This document shows, piece by piece, positions 1 through 7,132 of a stretch of DNA of 64,000 nucleotides. Origin of the DNA: CAZKNJ01 sp964554185 (GTDB taxonomy: Bacteria > 4484-113); contig CAZKNJ010000008.1 in the NCBI GenBank assembly GCA_964554185.1, forward strand, positions 1-64,000. The letters are read 5' to 3'. A program made the position numbers and the translations under genes. The first letter of the stretch is position 1. The number at the start of each line of letters is the position of its first letter. The notes below the pieces were generated by a model. It was not told the DNA's origin, did no database searches, and worked only from the letters and a program-made list of their open reading frames with translations.

Positions 1-476
1 TGGCTGCCCAGGTTGAACAACTGCACTTCCTCCGGCAGCCCGCGCAGCGCCTGCGCAACTTCGCCGGATACCAGCATCTGCCCCGGATGGCACACCTGGC
101 AGATGCGCGACGCGCGGTTTAGGGGCCGGCCGAAGTATCCCCGCCCCGCCGCCAGCGGCTGCAGCGGCCCGCCGTGCCCGACCACGCGCACGAGAATCTC
201 CGAACCGTCGGGCAGCGGCTGGAGGTCCCTGAGCTTGCGCTGCACTTCCACGCCGCTGCGCATGCACTCATCCGAAGTGTTGAAGATGGCGATGTAGCCG
301 TCGCCGAGATTCTTCATTATCTCGCCGCCGTGGGCGAGCACCGTCTCCTCTACTAGCGCATTATGTCGTTCCAGCGACTGGCCAAACTCGCGCGGGAACT
401 TCTCCCACAATTGCGTGGAACGGTAGATATCCGTGAAGAGTATGAACGCCGTTCGTTCGCCGGTTGCGGCTTCCAT
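1..476 (-). CDS. Class III adenylate/guanylate cyclase domain protein (3' part outside window)
   Basis: The visible N-terminal 158 residues form a class III nucleotide cyclase homology domain that begins almost at the start codon. I see the first metal-binding Asp in FTDIYRST, the second in NLGDGY, and the Asn/Arg transition-state pair in the stretch GRPLNRASRI. These catalytic positions suggest an active cyclase making a cyclic nucleotide from an NTP; the base specificity cannot be read. The ATG at 476 follows a strong purine-rich ribosome site (GGAGGGGAAGG), and a TGCTAGAAT extended -10 lies a little upstream, so the gene probably has its own promoter although it follows two genes on the same strand. 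No signal peptide is seen. The C-terminal output or sensor region is cut by the window edge, so full architecture is unknown. Confidence 0.8.
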   Translation of the reverse strand, partial: MEAATGERTAFILFTDIYRSTQLWEKFPREFGQSLERHNALVEETVLAHGGEIMKNLGDGYIAIFNTSDECMRSGVEVQRKLRDLQPLPDGSEILVRVVGHGGPLQPLAAGRGYFGRPLNRASRICQVCHPGQMLVSGEVAQALRGLPEEVQLFNLGS

Positions 477-550
477 CGCCTTCCCCTCCAGTGACACTAT
501 TCTAGCACAGCCGCCCTCGCCCCACTATACTAACCCCTGACCCCTCTCCC

Positions 551-853
551 CTAGTTCCTTCTTCTCCCCTCCGGCCCATGCTCCAGCAGTAGCTGAATCA
601 CTTCCGCCGTGATCTCGCCTTCGCGGAACTGCGCGCCTTCCTCCATGTCGTCCGCCAGCAGGTGCAGCTTCTCGCGCACCTCCTGCACCACTTCCCGCCG
701 GAAGTCCGGGTCCACCGCGTCCAGCCATCCCGACGCCTCCCCGCAGCAAGGGCAGAACACCTCTTTGCGGCCTTCCAGGCTGCGGGCCGCCAGCCAGAAC
801 GGCTCGCCGCAGTGGGGGCAGGCGAACTCCAGCTGCTCCGGCACGCTGAACAT
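551..853 (-). CDS. Small zinc-ribbon protein, hypothetical
   Basis: A 100-residue protein with two cysteine knuckles, CPHC at residues 12-15 and CPCC at 34-37, which would make one zinc ribbon. The rest (about 40-100) is acidic and probably helical. No catalytic motif is seen. Its ATG almost touches the stop of the upstream gene (TAG then GATG), so it is probably translationally coupled to the TIR-like gene at 855-1802. The function is unknown. A zinc ribbon next to a Cys-rich protein suggests a common metal-dependent role, but this is inference. Confidence 0.6.
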   Translation of the reverse strand: MFSVPEQLEFACPHCGEPFWLAARSLEGRKEVFCPCCGEASGWLDAVDPDFRREVVQEVREKLHLLADDMEEGAQFREGEITAEVIQLLLEHGPEGRRRN

Positions 854-854
854 C

Positions 855-1802
855 CTAGCCGCCCCGCTCCTGCGAGTGCTTCACCAACGGCGAGAAGCGG
901 TGCTTGAGCAGGAAGATTATCTCCGGCAGCGACGAGTATTCCACCACGCAGTGCGAGAGCATCTCCACCAGCGGCACCGCGGCGACATTGCTGCGCTTGA
1001 GCACCGCGAGCCGGCGGCCGAAGCCGTGCACCAGCCCGAGCAGGAAGATCATGTTGCTGTTCCACTCGTCGATGCTCGTAACCACGAAGTCCGACTCCTG
1101 GATGTTCTCGCAGGCGCGGCAGAGCTCCTCTTCGTTGTCCAGCTCCTCCTTGATGCGGTACACGGTCAGGTTCAGCTCTTTCAGCGCCGGGCGGATGGTG
1201 CGCGCGAACACTTCCTCATTGCGCTGGTTTACCGTCAAGATGACCGTCGCCTTGCCGCGCGCGTACACCGGGACCTTGCGGCACTGCCCATCCTCAAACC
1301 GCCAGCACCGGAGATCAAAGGACGGCTCCTCCTCCGGCGGCGCGAACTCCTCGCGGCTGCGCTCCCGGCGCACGATGTTCGCGACCTCGCGCACCATCTC
1401 CGCTGGTATCTCCAGCTTCACGTCCGCCTTCTGCTTGCGGTGCTTGATTTCGTCCACTATGCTCGCCACTTCGGAGTACAGGCCGCACTTGTCGCAGGTG
1501 TTGAGGTTGTATATCTTGATGCCCAGCTCGCGGCAGGCCATCGCCACCACCAGCTTGCCTTCGCCGCGGAAGGGCCGCAGCTCCGTTCCCAGCGACAGGA
1601 AGCGGCAGCGCGGCTGGCGGATGACGGCGGGCACCTCGCAGTTCAAGCAGGTCAGCGGGTCAACCTCCGCGATGAACGCGTCGGTGGAGATGGTGCAGAA
1701 ACTGGTGCCGAAGCTCACGCGCCGGAAGGGGCACGGCAGCACGCTGAGAAAGTCCTCTTCGCGCAGCTTGCCGCCGCCGGGCTGTTGGTTAGCAGGTGCC
1801 AT
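855..1802 (-). CDS. Cys-rich protein with TIR/nucleoside 2-deoxyribosyltransferase-like C-terminal domain
   Basis: The 315-residue protein has two parts. Residues 1-110 carry many cysteines (24, 36, 52, 55, 66, 90, 103, 106), including CLNC and CDKC pairs, as in a zinc or Fe-S site. Residues 185-295 read like the Rossmann-like fold shared by nucleoside 2-deoxyribosyltransferases and TIR-like nucleotide-binding proteins: a strand VILTVNQ, a helix, the strand DFVVTSIDEW, then an N-x-N-x-x-x-x-LGL-x-HGFG stretch, matching the usual pattern before the family's YELG-type helix. The usual catalytic Glu position holds Leu, so enzymatic activity is doubtful. A TATAAT box lies 8 nt before the ATG, so the message may be leaderless. 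It heads the pair with the zinc-ribbon gene. The fold assignment is by pattern only. Confidence 0.5.
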   Translation of the reverse strand: MAPANQQPGGGKLREEDFLSVLPCPFRRVSFGTSFCTISTDAFIAEVDPLTCLNCEVPAVIRQPRCRFLSLGTELRPFRGEGKLVVAMACRELGIKIYNLNTCDKCGLYSEVASIVDEIKHRKQKADVKLEIPAEMVREVANIVRRERSREEFAPPEEEPSFDLRCWRFEDGQCRKVPVYARGKATVILTVNQRNEEVFARTIRPALKELNLTVYRIKEELDNEEELCRACENIQESDFVVTSIDEWNSNMIFLLGLVHGFGRRLAVLKRSNVAAVPLVEMLSHCVVEYSSLPEIIFLLKHRFSPLVKHSQERGG

Positions 1803-1810
1803 TGCTTTAG

Positions 1811-1816
1811 ATTATA
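1811..1816 (-). promoter_or_regulatory. -10 element close to the start codon of the TIR-like gene
   Basis: TATAAT on the minus strand, with 8 nt between it and the ATG at 1802. The expected transcription start is within about 2 nt of the ATG, and no ribosome site fits between. No convincing -35 is seen. Confidence 0.5.
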
Positions 1817-1834
1817 CCTGCCGCCTCCGCGCAA

Positions 1835-3694
1835 TCACTCATTGGCCGGCGCAGCGTGCTTCTTGCTCGCATTCAGGAAGCGCCGCCCGATGCGCGCGTA
1901 AAGCCCGGCCTCCTCTGGCTTATCGTCTTTGAGCAACTCCGCCAGCCGCAGGTAGATGGACGCGAAAGTGATGTTGTTCTGTATCCACTGCGGGCGCGGG
2001 AAGCTGGGCGTGATGGGCTCGGTTATGTCCGCGAAGTGCTGGACGGCGGAGAGCAGCACCGACCGCTCACCCGCCCGGTCGCCCGCTTCGTGCAGCAGCC
2101 GCCCCTGCCCCCAGTAGTAGTGCGGGCGGTTAAACGGGTCAAGCTCAATGGCCTTCGCGCCCAGCGCAATGCGCTCTTTCAGCGGCTGCACCGGGCACTG
2201 TGCCTGGATGAAATACGCCTGGCTCTCGTAGGGATTCCAGCCGGCGGCTTCGGACGCCTTGGCCGCCGCGTAGGTGAAATCCGGCGGTTCGCCGCCCATT
2301 GCCCCCAGCGCGAGTTTAATCTTAGTTGCAGCGTTGAACGGCGCTATCCGCTCCGCCGCCATCAGCGCAGTCTCATCGCCGGCATTATGCCGGTCAAGTT
2401 TCGCCCGCTCGGCGGCATACATCAGCCCCGGCACGGCGACCAGCAGTCCCGCCAAAGCGAACCAGCGCGTTGGCAGCTTCATCCCGTTGGTGGACGGCTG
2501 CGGGCTTGTAGCCGCCGGCGCAACCACCAATGCCGCCACCACCGCGAAATACAGCAAGTTCGCCAGGTAGGCGAAATCAAAGTCCACCATCGCATGCGCG
2601 CCGAAACCGATGAGCGCAACGAGCAGCATCCGGTGCGCCCACACATTGCCCGGCGGCACGTTGCGCCGTGCCCGCATCAGGCCGACCGCCCAGACTGCCA
2701 GCGCAACTAGCGCAAACAGCGTCCCCCATACTCCCGTTTCTGAAAGCAGCTTGGCCCACACACCGTGGGCGTCAGTGCTGTAATAGCGCCAGTCCGGCTG
2801 GAGGTAGGTGTAGTGGTAGCCGAAGTTGCCCAGCCCCACGCCGAAGGCGGGGAAGTGGCGGAACATCGCATGCGCGACTTCCCAGAAGGTCAGCCGCCCC
2901 TGCAGGGAATAGTCCGCCGCATTCCAGATGCTCGCGATACGGGCCGCCAGGCCGCTGTAGAAGCCCGTGAACGCCAGAAACAGCCCCAGTGCGGCAGTGA
3001 TACCAATAGCGGAAATGAGCCCTCCTGGCCGCGCTTTCGGCTTCTCGGGAGCCGCCTGCGGGCGCCGCCTGGACAGAGCGTCCCCCGCCGCCCACAGTGC
3101 CAGCACAACTCCCTGCAAGGCCAGCGCGATATACGCCCCCCGGCTGAAAGCGAGCAGCAGCGCCACCAGCAGCACGGCGGTTATCAGGATGAACTGGTGG
3201 CCCCGGTCGCGGCGCACCATCAGCGCGCTGAGCGGCCAGGTGAGCAACAGAAAGGCGGCATAGCTGTTGTGCAGGCCGAAGGTGGCCGAGAGATGCTGGT
3301 CCGGAGTGATGTGCGCAAAGTTCGGCGAGTATACCCACAGGCCGTACAGCGCGGTGAGCAGCGCGCCGGTGGAAAGCGCGATGCACACATCCGAGCCGCT
3401 GAGTTCCTTGCGCCGCAGGTAGCCCAGCGTCAGGCTGTAGGCGAACGCCGCCGCGCTCAGCCACAGCGCAAACTTGAACGTGGGATACAGGTAGGTGGTT
3501 GCCAGCAGCGAGATGACGGCGAACAGGCCGAAAAGCACGAACCCCCAGTTACGCAACCGCAGCCTGCCCTGCCAGAGTTCAACCGCGGCGATGAGCGGGA
3601 TAACCACCAGCCCCAGGGCCAGTCCCCATGAGCCGTTGCCGCCTTCGGACAGCGGCAAGAGCAGGAGGGCCAGCAAGTAAGCAAAGCGCCACAT
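1835..3694 (-). CDS. O-antigen ligase/Wzy-like polytopic membrane protein with C-terminal helical repeats
   Basis: About 619 residues with some ten or more hydrophobic segments in the first two thirds. A Wzy_C-type periplasmic loop is visible: GVGLGNFGYHY, then DAHGVWAKLLSETGVWG, which corresponds to the family's D-H-N/G...E-x-G signature. The last ~180 residues are soluble, helical and TPR-like. Members polymerise or ligate lipid-linked glycans in the inner membrane, and some transfer oligosaccharides to pilins. I chose the ATG at 3694, preceded by GGAAGC, rather than an upstream TTG that is 9 codons earlier. It follows nuoN with a 36-nt gap. The substrate is unknown; proximity to the pilus locus makes pilin glycosylation possible but unproven. 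Confidence 0.7.
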   Translation of the reverse strand: MWRFAYLLALLLLPLSEGGNGSWGLALGLVVIPLIAAVELWQGRLRLRNWGFVLFGLFAVISLLATTYLYPTFKFALWLSAAAFAYSLTLGYLRRKELSGSDVCIALSTGALLTALYGLWVYSPNFAHITPDQHLSATFGLHNSYAAFLLLTWPLSALMVRRDRGHQFILITAVLLVALLLAFSRGAYIALALQGVVLALWAAGDALSRRRPQAAPEKPKARPGGLISAIGITAALGLFLAFTGFYSGLAARIASIWNAADYSLQGRLTFWEVAHAMFRHFPAFGVGLGNFGYHYTYLQPDWRYYSTDAHGVWAKLLSETGVWGTLFALVALAVWAVGLMRARRNVPPGNVWAHRMLLVALIGFGAHAMVDFDFAYLANLLYFAVVAALVVAPAATSPQPSTNGMKLPTRWFALAGLLVAVPGLMYAAERAKLDRHNAGDETALMAAERIAPFNAATKIKLALGAMGGEPPDFTYAAAKASEAAGWNPYESQAYFIQAQCPVQPLKERIALGAKAIELDPFNRPHYYWGQGRLLHEAGDRAGERSVLLSAVQHFADITEPITPSFPRPQWIQNNITFASIYLRLAELLKDDKPEEAGLYARIGRRFLNASKKHAAPANE

Positions 3695-3730
3695 ATCGCT
3701 TCCGCGCCCTACGCCATGCAAGGGCGCGGC

Positions 3731-5338
3731 CTAGGCCATCGTCACGTAGTAGGTGAGGAAGTACGCGCCGCTAACATACAGGTAAGGCGCGCTGGCGAAC
3801 AGCCAGCCGAGGAAGAAGACGAACACCGCCGGAATCATCACTGCCAGCCGCTGGAACAGGAACGGCTCAAAGTAAGTGCCGCGCTCCACCGTCTCCGCCT
3901 TCTCCAGATAGATGCGGCGGATGATGTCCAGATAGTAGTACGCCGCGATGACCGCATTCAGCGCGCCGACCACGACGAGCACGAGGTTCAGCGGGTTCAT
4001 CGTGAGAATGAGCGAGAAGAACACGAGGAACTTCGCCACAAACCCCATGGTCGGCGGAATGCCCGCGAGCGCCAGCAGGAAGATCGTCATAAACACCGCG
4101 AGGTACGGCGACCGGCGGAAGAAGCCCTTGTAGCTGTCCAGGTCGTCGGTGCCGCCGGATATCTCATTTAGCATGGCGATGAGGAACGCGCCGAGGTTCA
4201 TGAAGAAGTAGGTCATCAGGTAGTACAGCGCGGAGTAAAAGCCGATGTTGTCCGTAATCTGGTAGTACGAAGTCGCGGCCACCAGCGCCATTAGCACATA
4301 CCCCATCTGCGCGATGCCGGAATAGCCGAGCAGCCGCTTGAACGAAGTCTGCCGCAGCGCCATGATGTTCCCCCAGAACATCGTGAGGATGGCGATGCCC
4401 GCGACCATCGGCAGCCAAGCTTCTCTCGCCGGTGAGAAGCCCAGCATGAACATGCGCATGAACACGGCGAACCCCGCGACCTTGGGGAACACCGAAATGA
4501 ACGCCGTTACCGGCGTGGGCGCGCCCTGATAAGTGTCGGGTATCCACATGTGGAACGGCGCGACGCCCAGCTTGTAGCCGATACCGACCATGATGGAAGT
4601 GAACGCCAGCACCACCATCGGGTGGCCGGTCACGAACCCCTTGGTTTCCAGGAACGCTTTGAGGTCGTACAGATTCGTGGAGCCGCAGATGCCGTAAACA
4701 ATGGCGATGCCCAGCAGCAGGAACGCTGAGGAGACTACGCCGGTGACGAACATCTTCAGTCCGGCCTCCAGCGAGCGCAGCTTGTCCTTGTAGTAAGCTG
4801 CCATTACGTAAAGCACGATGGAGCCGAACTCGGTCATCACGTAGATCGCCAACAGGTCGGAAGAACCCACCATCAGGTCAAAGGCGATGGTGGCCATCAG
4901 CATCAGAATGATGAACTCCATCCGGTACTTCTTGATCAACCCGTAGCCCAACAAGACCATGTAAAGGAAGATGTCGCCCCAGTCCATCAGCTGCTTGAAG
5001 AACAGCGCGAAGGGGTCAATCGTCTCGATTCCGCCCCAGAACGTCCCCAGGCCGTAGGAGAAATAGCGGGAGGTCATCAGCATCATGTGCAGCGTCATCA
5101 AGAAGTTGGTGAACGCCCCGCCTATCGCTATCCAGGTGATTAGGTTGTAGTTCTCCTTGCGCGAGAACACCCAAACCGCGATGACGAGCAGCACCGCCAG
5201 CGCGAGGAACATCTCCGGCATGAGCAGGTAGTACGCCGGGTGGTCAAACGCCCACTGGTTGTAGTTCTGGATGGGCTGGCCCACCAGGTACACCAGGCGG
5301 CCCCAGATAGTGGTGAGCAATCCGATTAAGTAGTCCAT
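3731..5338 (-). CDS. nuoN: NADH-quinone oxidoreductase subunit N
   Basis: The 535-residue polytopic protein has the antiporter-like (Proton_antipo_M) fold of complex I subunit N. Key stretches include KLGVAPFHMWIPDTYQGAPTPVTAFISVFPKVA, given here only as the conserved transport-lysine and P-D-x-Y-x-G-A-P region around the middle of the protein, then RLLGYSGIAQMGY and GIPPTMGFVAKF. It would form a proton channel in the membrane arm. Length fits the family. It stands alone: no other nuo gene is in the window, although nuoN is normally the last gene of a nuo operon. A TATAAT box and a strong hairpin lie upstream (5359-5400), so it is probably transcribed separately from the pil genes. Confidence 0.93.
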   Translation of the reverse strand: MDYLIGLLTTIWGRLVYLVGQPIQNYNQWAFDHPAYYLLMPEMFLALAVLLVIAVWVFSRKENYNLITWIAIGGAFTNFLMTLHMMLMTSRYFSYGLGTFWGGIETIDPFALFFKQLMDWGDIFLYMVLLGYGLIKKYRMEFIILMLMATIAFDLMVGSSDLLAIYVMTEFGSIVLYVMAAYYKDKLRSLEAGLKMFVTGVVSSAFLLLGIAIVYGICGSTNLYDLKAFLETKGFVTGHPMVVLAFTSIMVGIGYKLGVAPFHMWIPDTYQGAPTPVTAFISVFPKVAGFAVFMRMFMLGFSPAREAWLPMVAGIAILTMFWGNIMALRQTSFKRLLGYSGIAQMGYVLMALVAATSYYQITDNIGFYSALYYLMTYFFMNLGAFLIAMLNEISGGTDDLDSYKGFFRRSPYLAVFMTIFLLALAGIPPTMGFVAKFLVFFSLILTMNPLNLVLVVVGALNAVIAAYYYLDIIRRIYLEKAETVERGTYFEPFLFQRLAVMIPAVFVFFLGWLFASAPYLYVSGAYFLTYYVTMA

Positions 5339-5358
5339 TGCGTGCTGTTAAGAGAAAT

Positions 5359-5391
5359 GAGATACAAGGCGGCACTGCCGCCCTGTATCTC
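5359..5391 (-). terminator. Strong hairpin between the pil operon and nuoN
   Basis: A near-perfect inverted repeat: GAGATACA pairs with TGTATCTC, and inside it GGCGGC pairs with GCCGCC around a 3-nt loop. On the minus strand it is followed by a T-rich stretch (ATTTCTCTT), so it can terminate the pilQ-pilP transcript. A TATAAT at 5395-5400 (minus strand) sits just before it, so it may instead form the 5' leader of nuoN. Confidence 0.65.
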
Positions 5392-5430
5392 AGGATTATA
5401 CAACACATTGGGCCGAAGCCCGAACCGCTG

Positions 5431-6306
5431 CTAGCCCTTCGGAATGTAGGTCTTGGACTTGCTGGCGCCGCCGGCCGACATGCTGAAAGTCACCACCTTG
5501 GGGCTAGCGGAGGTGCAAGTGATGGTCAGGGTCTGCGGTGTGCCGTAAGACATGTAGTTCAGCCGAATCGACTGTCCCTCGGGCATGGAGCCGAGCACCG
5601 GGTTCGCGAGGAACGGCGCTTCAATCTCGATGTTGACCCAGGTCTCCATCCCGATCTCCATCACCGACCAGACCGTGATATTGATGGCGTCAATAATCGC
5701 GGTGCCCTCCTCGGCAATCAGGTACTCCAGCACCGAATCCCAGTCGGTCTCGCCAGTACGCGGCGGCCGCAGTTCCTCCGGAATGGCGGAGCTGACGATC
5801 ATTAGCGGGTCAATGCGGCCGGTGTCCGGATACGGCAGATCCTCGTCAGCATTGACCTTCGTCTCATTCTCCCGTGCTTCGGCCAGGCGCTCGTACAGGA
5901 TACCGCGCGAGTCAATCTGCTCAAAGGCGGCCAGCTCGTCCATCTTTTCCTCTTCGGTATAAGCGACGGGCGGCTCTTCGCCTGCCGGCGCGCCGCCGGG
6001 CAGGCTGGGCGCTTCACCGCCGGGGGTGCCGGGTGTCGGACCGCCTGGTGCGGGACCGCCGCCGGGAATAGGAGTACCCAGGCCGGGAGCTGCAGGGCCG
6101 CCGGGACCGGCTGCAGGCGGCTGCGGCTGGGTCTGCTCGACCGCAGGTGCAGGCTGAGCTGGCGCGCCTGAAGGAGGTACATACTCCGGGATGTCGCCAG
6201 TATTGAAGCCGCCTGAAAAGAAGACAACCGCCATGTATATGGCGCCAGCGGCGACCACGACTATCAGCGTTATCAGTAGATTCTTGTTAATTGGGCCTTC
6301 TTGCAT
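5431..6306 (-). CDS. PilP-position single-pass inner-membrane protein, Pro/Gly-rich
   Basis: A 291-residue protein with one N-terminal membrane segment (LLITLIVVVAAGAIYMAVVFF), a long Pro/Gly/Ala-rich linker (about residues 35-115) and a globular C-terminal domain of about 170 residues with no motif I recognise. In known pilMNOPQ operons the last component before or near pilQ is PilP, which connects the inner-membrane PilNO complex to PilQ across the periplasm. This protein has the right topology, a flexible linker for spanning, and the right place in the operon, but PilP is normally a lipoprotein and no lipobox is present. I call it an analogue by position only. It is 13 nt downstream of the PilO-like gene. 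Confidence 0.55.
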   Translation of the reverse strand: MQEGPINKNLLITLIVVVAAGAIYMAVVFFSGGFNTGDIPEYVPPSGAPAQPAPAVEQTQPQPPAAGPGGPAAPGLGTPIPGGGPAPGGPTPGTPGGEAPSLPGGAPAGEEPPVAYTEEEKMDELAAFEQIDSRGILYERLAEARENETKVNADEDLPYPDTGRIDPLMIVSSAIPEELRPPRTGETDWDSVLEYLIAEEGTAIIDAINITVWSVMEIGMETWVNIEIEAPFLANPVLGSMPEGQSIRLNYMSYGTPQTLTITCTSASPKVVTFSMSAGGASKSKTYIPKG

Positions 6307-6319
6307 TATTGCTCACCGC

Positions 6320-7132
6320 CTATAGCTTCACGTCTCCGGGCATTCCGGGTGGAACTTCGCCCGAAGTCATGCCTTCCGGATTCATGAAGTAAACCGTGAA
6401 GGCTAGTTCGTAAACCGAGAATGTCCTGAATGAATAGGAGTTGTCTTCACCGCCCGAGTTCTGGAAACCATGAACCGTCACCATACGCGTAGAGTCGTTC
6501 TGGAGGTTTTCCACGAAACGCTTCAGTTGCTCATAGCTCATCGTGAACTCGGAGAGCGTGATGTTCAGCGGCTCCAGGAAATTCGGATAGCGGGAGACGA
6601 TCTCGCCGGTGCCCGTGCCTTCGCCGATGTACTCCCACTTGAACAATTCCACCGCATCCTCCAGCGGCGGGAGTGTCTCAATGGGGCTCATCAGCCACGA
6701 CACCTTGAAAACAACGTCCGGCTTGATCTCCACCTTGGCAGAGTAGATGCCGTTCGCCATCAGCACGTCCAGGAACCACTCTTCAAAGAACTCCACCAGG
6801 GCATCCTGCCCGGGGAGGAAGTACTTCTGTTCATCCACGAGCTTGTCGTCCATCGCTGTGTTGAGCTGCTCGGCCTTGGGCAGCATCTCCGCCTTTTTGC
6901 GGTAGACCTCGTTCTGCCGCTGCACCGAGACAGCCTTTGACCGGATGGTCGCAGTCTCCGCGGTCTTCGCCGTGTAGACGGACTTCCAGAACATCGCGAT
7001 GGCCACGACGATGATGATGATGAACACAATACCCACATTCAGGGGCGTGAAAATCGGCTTCGGAGGCTTGCGCTCCGCCATGGCGCCCGCCGGGCCCGGC
7101 TTTCCCTTTGGCCCTCTAGGTGCTGAGGACAT
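6320..7132 (-). CDS. pilO: PilO-like inner-membrane pilus assembly protein
   Basis: The 270-residue protein has a short Pro/Lys-rich cytoplasmic tail, one membrane segment (about residues 31-50, VGIVFIIIIVVAIAMFW), a coiled-coil-like stretch (about 55-115) and a mixed alpha/beta periplasmic domain. This is the PilO/GspM topology. PilO pairs with PilN to align the pilus machine with the secretin. The start overlaps the 3' end of the PilM-PilN gene by 17 nt, which indicates one operon. Sequence divergence from typical PilO is large, so the call rests on topology and context. Confidence 0.65.
   Translation of the reverse strand: MSSAPRGPKGKPGPAGAMAERKPPKPIFTPLNVGIVFIIIIVVAIAMFWKSVYTAKTAETATIRSKAVSVQRQNEVYRKKAEMLPKAEQLNTAMDDKLVDEQKYFLPGQDALVEFFEEWFLDVLMANGIYSAKVEIKPDVVFKVSWLMSPIETLPPLEDAVELFKWEYIGEGTGTGEIVSRYPNFLEPLNITLSEFTMSYEQLKRFVENLQNDSTRMVTVHGFQNSGGEDNSYSFRTFSVYELAFTVYFMNPEGMTSGEVPPGMPGDVKL

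Noticed and set aside
1..1802. Pycsar-type defence system
   Set aside because: The TIR-like protein lacks a cyclic-nucleotide-binding domain, and the cyclase seems to be separately transcribed. Kept only as a low-weight hypothesis.
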